Of a stretch of DNA of 64,000 nucleotides, positions 52,601 to 60,528 are shown piece by piece. The DNA lies in the NCBI GenBank assembly GCA_027486755.1, contig JAIXOM010000059.1:62001-126000 (forward strand). The letters run 5' to 3'. The stretch's first letter is position 1. Each line of letters starts with the position of its first letter. Origin of the DNA: Comamonadaceae bacterium. Lineage in GTDB: Bacteria; Pseudomonadota; Gammaproteobacteria; Burkholderiales; Burkholderiaceae_C. A program made the translations under genes and the position numbers. Under the pieces are notes generated by a model. The model was not told the DNA's origin, searched no databases, and saw nothing but the letters and a program-made list of their open reading frames with translations.

Positions 52601-53475
52601 TCCAGCTGGGAAAAGCTGGCATCGGCCTGCGGCAGCATCTGGCTGTGCCAGGCGGTCACGATGGCCTGCACCTCGGCGCGCGCCGCCGCACTTCCGGCCA
52701 GGCGGGCCTGCAGCTCGATGCGCTCGAGTGGGCCTTTGGCGCTGGCTTGCAGGTTCAAGGGTAGGCTGCGGCCATCGGGTAAGCGGGCATGCCACTGGCC
52801 CTCCAGGCTTGCCTGCACCTGCATCGTTCCATGGTCTTGCACGCTGGCCTGGCCTGCATAGCGGCCCTGGGCCAGGCGAAGCTGCCGCAACTGCACGCTG
52901 TGCTGGCGCGCCTGGTAGTCGTAACTGGCGTCAATATCCTGCAGCGCGAGCTCGCTGCCGCCTTGCCAGAGCAGTTCGGCGATGCGGACCTGATCGAGCG
53001 CGATCGTCAGGGGCAGGGCGAGGCTTTTGGGCGGTGCCTGCGTCGTAGCGCTGACGGGCTGCTTGATGGTCAGCCGCTGCGCGCCAAGCAGTGCCAGGCG
53101 CAGTTGCGGCTGTGCTTGCCCCCGCGCCCATTGTTCAAGCGCCAGCGCCAGGTCCCATTGCACCTGCACCTGCTCGGCCTCGATCTGCCAGGCCGGGCTG
53201 CCTTGCTGTAGGCGCACTCGCGTGGCGCTGCCGCCGTGGCGCAGACTGCCGCTGACGCCTTCGACGCCCAGCCCTGCGGGTGTCCACCACTGGAGGGCGG
53301 TGCGCAGCGAGCCTTCTTGGGCACTCCACCACCACAGGCCTGCAACGCCAGCGGCCAGCAGCGCTAAAAGGATAGGCAGCAAGCCTAAAGGTCCCAGCCA
53401 CAGCAGGCGCCGCAGCAGGCTGCGGCGGGGCGCAATAGCGGGTTCCGGAGCGGGTTCGGCCGCGGGCTGGTCCAT
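49687..53475 (-). CDS. tamB: Translocation and assembly module protein TamB
   Basis: A 1262-residue protein with one N-terminal membrane anchor (WLGPLGLLPILLALLAAGVA, residues about 30-50). A very long beta-rich region rich in Gln/Leu/Ala repeats follows, ending in the conserved DUF490 (TamB) C-terminal domain with LGLDEITLRGA and a final ALDLIYTLSFD. TamB bridges the periplasm and moves phospholipids or assists autotransporter assembly with TamA. The start at 53475 shares one base with the tamA stop (TGATG). Confidence 0.93.
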   Translation of the reverse strand: MDQPAAEPAPEPAIAPRRSLLRRLLWLGPLGLLPILLALLAAGVAGLWWWSAQEGSLRTALQWWTPAGLGVEGVSGSLRHGGSATRVRLQQGSPAWQIEAEQVQVQWDLALALEQWARGQAQPQLRLALLGAQRLTIKQPVSATTQAPPKSLALPLTIALDQVRIAELLWQGGSELALQDIDASYDYQARQHSVQLRQLRLAQGRYAGQASVQDHGTMQVQASLEGQWHARLPDGRSLPLNLQASAKGPLERIELQARLAGSAAARAEVQAIVTAWHSQMLPQADASFSQLDLALLWPKAPHTRLSGKVQVVPQGEQWGLAAQLSNADSGPIDQARLPLDALTLHGRWQAGQWLLESAQGRLGAARVQADGKVGDGAGSWQGQASFEGLQPSRLNSRWPAQTLKGQAQASLNGQTLNFELRLDGRGQTSAALWNLQQAWAQGQWSQGLLRLDQFGASSTDARIEGSGRWQAATQNGSAQVQLQAPGLKLQTQASWPLAQEAGQLEASSSDAQATLRWLRGLPGLPSEVRQLLRTLQARGSSDLRLQWQAGLREAQVQSRTALSSLAWGQGAQATSLTDVALDLQGPLSAAAVKAQLQYQDGARRWRAQGRGQAALGENLSQKGASSPLNWRGQIEQLRIELDEPTTGRWQADSLATVGLQGRGGQWQVDPGRLQLLAPTRTQAAPVELAWSALNGQGASQWANSGTLTGLPLAWLALLAGPTLTRSPWSGDLIFDGRWDLRLGRSLELDARLSRRSGDLNLQGELAQGQPTTLAAGVRVAELQLRGQGQDLSLDLRWDSERAGRADGQLRTRLERQGEQWSWPEQAMLQGQLQVQLPRLGLWSALAPPGWRLRGSVGANLQISGSRAQPQLGGQVQADDLALRSVVDGIELGRGRLRARLDGQQVLIDELSLRGGGDDGGSITARGQMQWPGGKPRLEAQAQIEKLRASVRSDRLVTLSGQLKAVMAGLPSQQPVDITGSLRIDQARITLPEEDRPQLGSDVQVRRAGPVAAPLPAAAPASKSPPLKVAVALDLGSDFAIEGRGLKTRLQGQLQVSGDGQQAPRVQGQLSSAQGQFKAYGQSLNIERGLLRFSGAVDNPALDILALRPNLTQKVGLQVSGSALLPRVSLYADPDLPEGEKLAWLVLGRAGSAGGTEGALLQQAALALLGNRNAQNRQSLANSLGLDEITLRGASTQADGSSSSAGLALGKRLSSNFYALYESGLGGALGTLFLFYDLSQKLTVRAQTGAQTALDLIYTLSFD

Positions 53476-55289
53476 CAGAAGACCCAGCCCAGGTTCAGGT
53501 GCAGGCGCAGCTTTTCCACCTTCAGGCCGTAGGCCAGGTCGATCTGCAGGGGCCCGACGGGGCTTTTCCAGCGGGCGCCTGCACCCACGCCGACGGACAG
53601 ATCGCGGCCGAGCTCGTTGCCGCGCTCGCTCACCTGACCGGCGTCTGCGAACAAGGTGCCCTCCCAACTGCCGGCCAGTGCGGGGCTGGTCAAGGGGCGC
53701 TGCCATTCGATGCTGGCGGCCAGCAAATGACGGCCTGGGGCGGTGGTGCCGTTGGGAAGGCGCACGCCGATCTCGCGCAGGCCATAGCCGCGCACGCTGG
53801 TGTCACCACCCGCGCGAAAAAGTTCGGTAGTGGGCACCTGGGCCGTGGCCTTGGCCTGCACGCTGCCTGCCTCTAGGCGCAGGGCCAGGTGCGAGCGCTG
53901 GCTGCGTGGCGACTCGCTGTTCAGAGGCAGGACCCCGGTGAGCCGACCCAGGGCACGCAGATAAGGCTGGGCCGTGCCGCTGAGCGTGCTGCCGCCACCG
54001 ATGTCGGCGCTAAAGGCATAGCCGCGCTCCGGAAAGGGCAGGCTGTCAAAAAAGCGGCCGGTCCAGATGTGGTGCAGGCTCAGCGCGGAACCTTCGCCAG
54101 TGGCAGCCTTGCTGCTGCCGATCTCGCCCTGGCCCGATACCTGGCTGCGGTCGTACTGCAGCTCTAGGCTGCGGTCGATGCGCTCACCGAGCTGCTTGCG
54201 TCCAAAGCGCCAGCTTTGGGTGTCGGTGATCAGACCCCCATCTTGCAGCCTTTGGGCCCGGGCCGATCCGACCCAGCGCCAGCTCGCCTCGTCGGGCAGT
54301 GAGGCCCATACCGTCTGAATCAGGGGTGAGCGTCGGTCGAGTCGAGCCTGGGTGCTGGCACGCCAGCCCAGGCCGGGCAGACGGTTGTTGATGTGCTCGA
54401 TCGAGGCGCGTGGTCCGCTGTCGGTGGCAAAGCCCAGGCCGAGGACCAGCTTGTTCAAGCGCGCCTCCCGCACTTGCACTTGCACAGGCGCAGCCAGCGG
54501 CTCGGCGCTGTCGGTGTCCAGGCTGACGTAGGCTGAGCTGAAATACCCGCTGCCGACCAGCCTTTGTTGGGCCTGCACCAGCTTATTTTGGTCGTAGTCC
54601 TGCCCGGGCTTGAGGCGCGCCAGCCGCGGCACCAGCACCGGGTCGTAGCGCTGCAAGCCGCTGACTTGGAGTTGGCCTAGCCTGAACAGGGGCCCGGGCT
54701 CCAGGCTCAAGCTGAGATCGGCGGCATGCGCCTGGGCATCGATGTTCGCCGCACTGCTGCTGATGCGCCCTCGTGGGTAGTGCTGGCTGACCAGCTCGCG
54801 CAGGGCCTGGTTTTTGGCCTCATCCCAGTTGTCCTGTGTGAAAGGCCGGCCTACCGGCAGGCGCCAGCTGAGCTCGATGCGTTCGCGCAGTTCGATGCGT
54901 TGGCGCGCATCGGCTGGGTCTGCGGCCGGTATCAGGCTCAGATCAATGCGGCGCACCCTAGTGGGCGGGCCCGGCTCAACCTGAACCTCTATGCGTGGCT
55001 GCCCGGCGGGACCCTGGCTCAGACGCAGCGCTATGGTTGGGCTGAAGTGGCCCAGGGTGCCCAGCAGCTCTTCCACATCGCGCCTGGCCAGGGTGAGCAG
55101 CTGCTCGAGCTCGCGCGCGTCCAGATCGGTAACGGCGCGGTAGCGCTGAAGCTGCAAATGCTTTTCGAGCAGGGCGCGTACCGGCTCGGGGGCTTGCACC
55201 TGCAGATCGAAACTTGTTGTCGCGCTCTGGGCCAGCGCTTGCGCAGCGGCAAAGCTCAGGGCACAGGCGATCAGGGTGGCGTATTTCAC
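53475..55289 (-). CDS. tamA: Translocation and assembly module protein TamA
   Basis: A 604-residue Omp85-family outer-membrane protein. A signal peptide ends near residue 21 (AAQALAQ), three POTRA domains span about 25-270 (FRLGQLQVSGLQRYDPVLVP marks the last), and a 16-strand barrel follows. It has the GVGAGARWKSPVGPLQIDLA motif and the C-terminal signature LHLNLGWVF. The barrel contains RGYGLREIGVRLP, the Omp85 VRGY/F motif for substrate gating. First gene of the tamAB pair. Confidence 0.93.
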   Translation of the reverse strand: MKYATLIACALSFAAAQALAQSATTSFDLQVQAPEPVRALLEKHLQLQRYRAVTDLDARELEQLLTLARRDVEELLGTLGHFSPTIALRLSQGPAGQPRIEVQVEPGPPTRVRRIDLSLIPAADPADARQRIELRERIELSWRLPVGRPFTQDNWDEAKNQALRELVSQHYPRGRISSSAANIDAQAHAADLSLSLEPGPLFRLGQLQVSGLQRYDPVLVPRLARLKPGQDYDQNKLVQAQQRLVGSGYFSSAYVSLDTDSAEPLAAPVQVQVREARLNKLVLGLGFATDSGPRASIEHINNRLPGLGWRASTQARLDRRSPLIQTVWASLPDEASWRWVGSARAQRLQDGGLITDTQSWRFGRKQLGERIDRSLELQYDRSQVSGQGEIGSSKAATGEGSALSLHHIWTGRFFDSLPFPERGYAFSADIGGGSTLSGTAQPYLRALGRLTGVLPLNSESPRSQRSHLALRLEAGSVQAKATAQVPTTELFRAGGDTSVRGYGLREIGVRLPNGTTAPGRHLLAASIEWQRPLTSPALAGSWEGTLFADAGQVSERGNELGRDLSVGVGAGARWKSPVGPLQIDLAYGLKVEKLRLHLNLGWVF

Positions 55290-55309
55290 GCCCGAAGTTT
55301 AGATCCGGA

Positions 55310-56512
55310 CTACTTGGTCAGCAGCCGCATCGCGTCTTCAAGTCCGCGCAGCGTCAAGGGATACATGCGCTGGTTCATCAGTTGCTGAACAATGGAAATG
55401 CTTTGCCGGTACTGCCAGACGCCCTGCGGCTCGGGGTTGATCCAGGCGAACTTGGGGAAGGCGTTGGTGAGCCGGCCTATCCACTGCGAGCCAGCTTCCT
55501 CGTTGTTGTATTCAACGCTGCCGCCGGGTTGCAGAATTTCATACGGGCTCATGGTGGCATCGCCCACAAAGATCAGTTTGTAGTCTTTGTTGTACTTGCG
55601 GATGATGTCCCAGGTCGGGAACTTCTCGGCAAAACGGCGCCTGTTGTTCTTCCACATAAAGTCGTAGACACAGTTGTGGAAGTAGTAGAACTCCAGGTGC
55701 TTGAACTCGGTCTTGGCGGCAGAAAACAACTCTTCCACCCGCGCAATGTGTTCGTCCATGGTGCCGCCCACGTCCATGAGCAGTAGCACTTTGACGTTAT
55801 TGTGACGCTCGGGCACCATCTTGATGTCCAGGTAGCCCGCATTGGCTGCGGTCGAGCGTATGGTGTCGTCGAGATCGAGTTCTTCCTGGGTGCCTTCACG
55901 GGCAAATTTACGCAGGCGTCTGAGCGCCACCTTGATATTGCGCGTACCCAGTTCCTGGCTGTCGTCGTAGTCCTTGTAGGCCCGCTGGTCCCAGACTTTG
56001 ACCGCACTGCGGTTGCGGCCCTTCTCCTGGCCTATGCGTATGCCTTGCGGGTTGTAGCCGTTGGCACCAAAGGGCGAGGTGCCGCCGGTGCCTATCCACT
56101 TGCTGCCGCCCTCGTGGCGCTCTTTTTGCTCTTCGAAGCGCTTCTTGAGCGTCTCCATCAGCTCGTCCCAGCCCAGTTTTTCGATCTTGGCTTTTTCTTC
56201 CGGACTCAGTTCGAGCTCTAGCGTCTTGCGCAGCCACTCCAGGGGAATGTCCTTGGTGAAGTCGGCCACCATCTCCACGCCCTTGAAATAGGCGCCGAAA
56301 GCCCGGTCGAACTTGTCGTAATGCTTCTCGTCCTTGACCATGATGGCGCGGCTGAGAAAGTAAAAGTCGTCGATTTTCCAGGCCCCTTCGCCTTGGGTAT
56401 CGCTCTTGGGGCCGACCACGCCTGCGCGCAGCGCCTCGAGCAGGCTGAGCATTTCATGGGCCGACACCGGCAGTTTGGCCGAGCGCAGGGTGTAGAAAAA
56501 ATCGATCAGCAT
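55310..56512 (-). CDS. VWA-domain protein, CoxE-like
   Basis: A 400-residue protein with an N-terminal helical region (MLIDFFYTLRSAKLPVSAHE). A basic, Gly-rich middle follows (SKWIGTGGTSPFGANGYNPQ), then a C-terminal von Willebrand A domain whose MIDAS begins LLLMDVGGTMDEHI. The usual D-x-S-x-S is thus D-x-G-x-T, with a Gly and a Thr for the serines. Such proteins work with MoxR AAA+ ATPases in metal-cofactor insertion or complex remodelling; a MoxR gene is two genes upstream. The start at 56512 matches the family N-terminus. Confidence 0.88.
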   Translation of the reverse strand: MLIDFFYTLRSAKLPVSAHEMLSLLEALRAGVVGPKSDTQGEGAWKIDDFYFLSRAIMVKDEKHYDKFDRAFGAYFKGVEMVADFTKDIPLEWLRKTLELELSPEEKAKIEKLGWDELMETLKKRFEEQKERHEGGSKWIGTGGTSPFGANGYNPQGIRIGQEKGRNRSAVKVWDQRAYKDYDDSQELGTRNIKVALRRLRKFAREGTQEELDLDDTIRSTAANAGYLDIKMVPERHNNVKVLLLMDVGGTMDEHIARVEELFSAAKTEFKHLEFYYFHNCVYDFMWKNNRRRFAEKFPTWDIIRKYNKDYKLIFVGDATMSPYEILQPGGSVEYNNEEAGSQWIGRLTNAFPKFAWINPEPQGVWQYRQSISIVQQLMNQRMYPLTLRGLEDAMRLLTK

Positions 56513-56597
56513 CTTTGAGGCCTCCGCTGCTTGTGTGTCGCGCTTACCGGCTGCCACTCACGGCGGCCGCTGGCGATCACTGGGTACCCAATGGTGA

Positions 56598-56825
56598 TCA
56601 TGTGTCTTCACTCTGACGGCTATCGCGCCACTGCCGGGCCCAGCGTTTGCCCAGGCCCGCGCCCAGGCCGACCAGCACAATACCGCCCATCGAGGCCACG
56701 CCGTAGCCGGGGGCGAACAGGTCCAGCCCGGTGACCTGACCAGCGCCAAAGCCCAGTAGCGCGCCACCAACAAAGCCGATCGCGTCGCTGAAACCTTCTA
56801 GCCAGGGTGAGTGCCTGCCTGCCAT
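56598..56825 (-). CDS. Small glycine-rich membrane protein between moxR and the VWA gene
   Basis: A 75-residue protein (start MAGRHSPWLEGFSDAIGFVG at 56825; a second ATG four codons earlier is possible). Two hydrophobic, glycine-rich segments (IGFVGGALLGFGAGQVTGLD; VASMGGIVLVGLGAGLGKRW) suggest a two-span hairpin. The C-terminus is basic and hydrophilic. No family is recognised. Placement between the MoxR and VWA genes on the same strand suggests it may anchor or be a target of that pair. Confidence 0.6.
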   Translation of the reverse strand: MAGRHSPWLEGFSDAIGFVGGALLGFGAGQVTGLDLFAPGYGVASMGGIVLVGLGAGLGKRWARQWRDSRQSEDT

Positions 56826-56847
56826 CGCCGTCCCCAAGCTTATGGGT

Positions 56848-57690
56848 TCAGCGGTTGCGCTGGTTCATGAAAACCAGCTTTTCAAACAGGGTCACATCTT
56901 GCTCGTTCTTGAGCAGCGCGCCCACCAAAGGCGGCACCGAGACTTTCTCGTCCTTGCTGTGAAGGACTTCGGCACCGATGTCTTCGGCCAGCAGGAGCTT
57001 GAGCCAGTCCAATAGCTCGGAGGTCGAGGGCTTTTTCTTCAGGCCCGGCAGATTGCGCACATCGTAGAAGGTCTTCATGGCTGCGCTGAGCAGCTCCTGC
57101 TTGATGCCGGGGAAGTGCACATCGACGATTTTTTTCATCGTCTCTGCGTCGGGGAATTTGATGTAGTGGAAGAAGCAGCGGCGCAGGAAGGCGTCGGGCA
57201 GCTCTTTCTCGTTGTTGGAGGTGATGAACACCAGCGGCCGGTGTTTGGCGCGAATTAGCTCGCGGGTTTCATAAACATAGAACTCCATACGGTCGATCTC
57301 GCGCAGCAGATCGTTAGGAAATTCGATGTCGGCCTTGTCGATTTCGTCGATCAGCAGGGCCACCGGCTCGTCGGCGGTGAAGGCCTGCCAGAGCACGCCC
57401 TTGACGATGTAGTTGTGAATGTCCTTGACCTTTTCATCCCCGAGTTGTGAGTCGCGCAGGCGGGAGACGGCGTCGTATTCATACAGGCCTTGCTGCGCCT
57501 TGGTGGTCGACTTGATGTGCCACTGCAGCAGTGGCATTTGCAGGGCGGCGGCCACTTCTTCGGCCAGCATGGTCTTGCCGGTGCCTGGCTCGCCCTTGAC
57601 CAGCAGGGGCTTTTTCAGGGTCGAAGCGGCATGCACTGCCAGCATCAGGTCGTCGGTAGCAACGTATTGGTCTGAGCCTTTAAATTTCAT
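56848..57690 (-). CDS. MoxR-family AAA+ ATPase
   Basis: A 280-residue AAA+ protein starting MKFKGSDQYVATDDLMLAVH. It has Walker A VKGEPGTGKTMLAEE, Walker B ALLIDEIDKAD, sensor I VFITSNNEKELPDAFLRRCF with the arginine finger, and a C-terminal lid. MoxR ATPases pair with VWA proteins, here the CoxE-like gene downstream, to load cofactors or mature enzyme complexes. The client is unknown; no CO dehydrogenase or nitrogen-oxide reductase gene is adjacent. Confidence 0.93.
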   Translation of the reverse strand: MKFKGSDQYVATDDLMLAVHAASTLKKPLLVKGEPGTGKTMLAEEVAAALQMPLLQWHIKSTTKAQQGLYEYDAVSRLRDSQLGDEKVKDIHNYIVKGVLWQAFTADEPVALLIDEIDKADIEFPNDLLREIDRMEFYVYETRELIRAKHRPLVFITSNNEKELPDAFLRRCFFHYIKFPDAETMKKIVDVHFPGIKQELLSAAMKTFYDVRNLPGLKKKPSTSELLDWLKLLLAEDIGAEVLHSKDEKVSVPPLVGALLKNEQDVTLFEKLVFMNQRNR

Positions 57691-57781
57691 GGTGTGGGGC
57701 GGGTCAAGTACAGGCGCCGCTCGGTCTGGAGCGGGTGCCACAGGTGTCAGTAGGGATTCAGGTCGGCAGCGGGCCGGTGGC

Positions 57782-57787
57782 TATAAT
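57782..57787 (+). promoter_or_regulatory. Consensus -10 box of the cytochrome c4 gene
   Basis: A perfect TATAAT at 57782-57787 lies 41 bp before the cytochrome ATG in otherwise GC-rich DNA. The -35 region (57759-57764) is poor, so an activator or a Gly/extended contact may be needed. It is also downstream of the divergent moxR start by about 90 bp. Confidence 0.5.
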
Positions 57788-57828
57788 TCGCGGGTTTTTT
57801 TAGTCGACCCATAGATTGTGCGCTCAAA

Positions 57829-58491
57829 ATGACGAAGCTGTTTTCCATGATTTTCGCTGCGTTTGTCTCGTTGGGGACGCAGGCGATGGCCCAGGATCTC
57901 AAGGGCGATGCCAAGGCCGGTGAAGGCATCAACGCCATGTGCATAGGCTGCCATGGCATCAAGGGCTACCAGGCCAGCTTTCCCGAGGTTTATCGGGTGC
58001 CAATGATCTCCGGCCAAAGCGCCAAGTACATCGCCGCCTCCCTGAATGCCTACAAAAAGGGCGAGCGCAAGCACCCGACCATGCGCGGAGTTTCGGAGAC
58101 TTTGACCGACCAAAACATCGCCGACTTGGCCGCTTACTACAGCGAGCATGGCCTGCCTGGCGGCAAGTCTGTCGCGCCGAAAGAGGTCAAGGCCCCAAGC
58201 GCTCAGGTGGCCGCCTTGCTGAACAAGGCCAACTGCGCCTCCTGCCATGGCGCCAACTACAGCACGCCCATTGACCCGTCCTACCCCAAGCTGGCCGGCC
58301 AGCATGCCGACTACCTGTTTGTCACTCTCAAGGGCTACAAGAACGATGCCAATCAGGTGGTCGGGCGCAATAACGCCATCATGGCCGGCTTTGCCAAGCA
58401 GTTCACCAACGCCGAACTCAAGCAAATCGCCAACTATCTGGGCTCTTTAGACGGCGACATGAAAGTGGTGCCGCAAAGCCGGTTCCGCTGA
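57829..58491 (+). CDS. Diheme cytochrome c4
   Basis: A 220-residue exported protein with a signal peptide ending QAMAQ (residue 21) and two class I cytochrome c domains. Haem motifs are CIGCH (about 38-42) and CASCH (about 136-140), with axial methionines expected in VPMISGQ/PTMRG and IMAGFAKQ. Cytochrome c4 carries electrons between the bc1 complex and terminal oxidases or photosynthetic reaction centres in the periplasm. It is followed by a strong bidirectional terminator. Confidence 0.93.
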   Translation: MTKLFSMIFAAFVSLGTQAMAQDLKGDAKAGEGINAMCIGCHGIKGYQASFPEVYRVPMISGQSAKYIAASLNAYKKGERKHPTMRGVSETLTDQNIADLAAYYSEHGLPGGKSVAPKEVKAPSAQVAALLNKANCASCHGANYSTPIDPSYPKLAGQHADYLFVTLKGYKNDANQVVGRNNAIMAGFAKQFTNAELKQIANYLGSLDGDMKVVPQSRFR

Positions 58492-58506
58492 GTCATTCTG
58501 GATTTC

Positions 58507-58534
58507 AAAAAAGCCGCCTTCGGGCGGCTTTTTT
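58507..58534. terminator. Bidirectional Rho-independent terminator
   Basis: AAAAAAGCCGCC-TTCG-GGCGGCTTTTTT, a perfect hairpin with A-run and T-run on both strands. It ends the cytochrome c4 gene on the plus strand and the DUF1841 gene on the minus strand; their stops lie 16 and 11 bp away. Confidence 0.95.
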
Positions 58535-58544
58535 GTGTCTGGGC

Positions 58545-58979
58545 TCAGTCCCGCGTGGCGCGGCGCTGCACGCAGTCCAGATAGGCCTGCCCGTCGGGCG
58601 GGCGGCTCGCGCGCTGGCTTTCCCAGATCATGCGGCCCAGGCAGTCCATGGCCTCGTGGTGGGCCTCGTGCAAGGATTGGCGCCGCACCGCCAGCAGTTC
58701 GATGGCCTGGCGTATGCCGCGCGGCTGGTCGATCGAGCACTGCTCGCTGATGGACAGGTGCATGGACAGATGCAAGAACGGGTTGCTGCGCTCGTCTTCG
58801 ACCTGGTACATACGCCCTAACGCCTGCTCCTGGTCAGACAGATCGGCGTGGTACTCAGGATGCTCGGCGATCCACTGGCCGGCCAGAGTTTCGAGCGCGG
58901 TCATCGGCTCGCCGGCCAATGACTTGGCATGGACCGCGCAGAAGAACTTGCGCACATCGGATTGCGAGGGTGTGAACAT
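58545..58979 (-). CDS. DUF1841 family protein
   Basis: A 144-residue protein with the DUF1841 pattern: FTPSQSDVRKFFCAVHAKSL, IAEHPEYHADLSDQ, NPFLHLSMHLSISEQCSIDQ (conserved His pair), and EAHHEAMDCLGRMIWESQRA near the C-terminus. The histidine/cysteine-rich positions could bind metal. No function is established for the family. Convergent with the cytochrome c4 gene, sharing its terminator. Confidence 0.88.
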   Translation of the reverse strand: MFTPSQSDVRKFFCAVHAKSLAGEPMTALETLAGQWIAEHPEYHADLSDQEQALGRMYQVEDERSNPFLHLSMHLSISEQCSIDQPRGIRQAIELLAVRRQSLHEAHHEAMDCLGRMIWESQRASRPPDGQAYLDCVQRRATRD

Positions 58980-59152
58980 GGTGCGAGCTTAAACGAGCTC
59001 CAGTCTGGATTGGCGACCAGCCGCAATCGGCCGGTGGGCACGAGACTAGAATTTGAGCTGACATTTCTCATCGGCATGCAAGCAGCCCCATGGGGCGAGT
59101 CAGCGACCGCTCAGGCAGGTGTTGGCTGCTGTCCATCGAAAGTTTCCTCTTT

Positions 59153-59854
59153 ATGATCAACAAGATCGCCCCTTCTGTCGAAGCGGCTCTGGCTGGCTTG
59201 CCAGATGGCGCCACCGTGCTCATCGGCGGCTTTGGCACCGCCGGCATTCCCAATGAACTGATCGACGGCCTGATTGCCCAGGGCGCCCGCGATCTGGTCA
59301 TCGTCAATAACAATGCCGGCAATGGCGAGAGCGGCCTGGCCGCCCTGCTCAAGACGGGCCGGGTGCGCAAGGTCATCTGCAGCTTTCCGCGCCAGGCCGA
59401 CAGCCATATTTTTGACGGCCTGTACCGCAGCGGGAAAATTGAGCTCGAACTCACGCCCCAGGGCAATTTGGCCGAGCGCATCCGCGCTGCCGGCGCCGGC
59501 ATCGGCGCGTTTTTCTCGCCCACAGGCTATGGCACCGAACTGGCCCAGGGCAAGGAAACCCGCGAGATCCAGGGCAAGATGTATGTGCTGGAGATGCCCA
59601 TCCACGGCGACCTGGCGCTCATCCGGGCCGAGCGTGGCGACCGCTGGGGCAATTTGATGTACCGCAAAGCGGCGCGCAACTTCGGGCCAGTCATGGCCGC
59701 CGCCGCCAAGAAGGCGGTGGCCACCGTCCACGAAATTGTTGAGTTGGGGCAGATGGATCCGGAGCATGTCGTGACGCCCGGCATCTTTGTGACCCACATT
59801 GTTCAGATCCCCCGCGTGGCCACCCAGGCTGGCGGCATCAAGAAAGCGGCTTGA
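59153..59854 (+). CDS. pcaI: 3-oxoadipate CoA-transferase subunit A
   Basis: A 233-residue alpha subunit of family I CoA-transferases. The start MINKIAPSVEAALAGLPDGA at 59153 fits. The CoA-binding glycine motif TVLIGGFGTAGIPNELIDGL, the GAGIGAFFSPTGYGTEL block and MPIHGDLALIRAERGD are diagnostic. With PcaJ it moves CoA from succinyl-CoA to 3-oxoadipate. Followed after 2 bp by pcaJ. 3-oxoacid (ScoA) activity is not excluded, but the neighbouring thiolase favours the beta-ketoadipate pathway. Confidence 0.92.
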   Translation: MINKIAPSVEAALAGLPDGATVLIGGFGTAGIPNELIDGLIAQGARDLVIVNNNAGNGESGLAALLKTGRVRKVICSFPRQADSHIFDGLYRSGKIELELTPQGNLAERIRAAGAGIGAFFSPTGYGTELAQGKETREIQGKMYVLEMPIHGDLALIRAERGDRWGNLMYRKAARNFGPVMAAAAKKAVATVHEIVELGQMDPEHVVTPGIFVTHIVQIPRVATQAGGIKKAA

Positions 59855-59856
59855 GC

Positions 59857-60504
59857 ATGAGCTACACACGACGCAGCAAGGACGAGCTGGCCCAGCGGGT
59901 GGCGCGTGACATTCACGACGGCGCCTATGTCAACCTGGGCATAGGCCAGCCCACGCTGGTGGCCAACCACCTGCCGGCCGGTATTGAGGTCATCTTGCAC
60001 AGCGAAAACGGCATCCTGGGCATGGGTCCGGCCCCCAGCGAAGGCCAGGAAGACTACGACCTCATCAACGCAGGCAAGCAGCCGGTGACCTTGCTGCCTG
60101 GCGGTGCCTTCTTTCACCATGCCGACAGCTTCGGCATGATGCGCGGCGGCCACCTCGATATCTGCGTGCTCGGTGCGTTTCAGGTCAGCGCCACCGGCGA
60201 TTTGGCCAACTGGAGCACCGGTGAGCCCGGCGCCATCCCCGCCGTGGGCGGCGCCATGGACCTGGCCATCGGTGCCAAGCAAACCTGGGTGATGATGGAC
60301 CTGCTGACCAAGAAGGGCGAGTCCAAGGTGGTGGCCCAGTGCAGCTACCCGCTGACCGGCATAGGCTGCGTCAAGCGCATTTATAGCGACATCGCCACGC
60401 TGGAATGCACCCCGCAGGGACTGCGCCTGATCGATGCCGTCGATGGCCTGAGCCGCGCCGAACTTGAACAACTCGTGGGCCTGCCGATCGCACCCGCTGC
60501 CTGA
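59857..60504 (+). CDS. pcaJ: 3-oxoadipate CoA-transferase subunit B
   Basis: A 215-residue beta subunit. The catalytic glutamate lies in ILHSENGILGMGPAP (S-E-N-G motif), preceded by VNLGIGQPTLVANHLP; LLPGGAFFHHADSFGMMRGG and CSYPLTGIGCVKRIYSD also fit. The ATG at 59857 is used in preference to a TTG six bases earlier. Translated with pcaI; separated from pcaF by 24 bp containing a strong ribosome site. Confidence 0.94.
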   Translation: MSYTRRSKDELAQRVARDIHDGAYVNLGIGQPTLVANHLPAGIEVILHSENGILGMGPAPSEGQEDYDLINAGKQPVTLLPGGAFFHHADSFGMMRGGHLDICVLGAFQVSATGDLANWSTGEPGAIPAVGGAMDLAIGAKQTWVMMDLLTKKGESKVVAQCSYPLTGIGCVKRIYSDIATLECTPQGLRLIDAVDGLSRAELEQLVGLPIAPAA

Positions 60505-60528
60505 ATTTTTTTATAAGAGGAGGATCCC

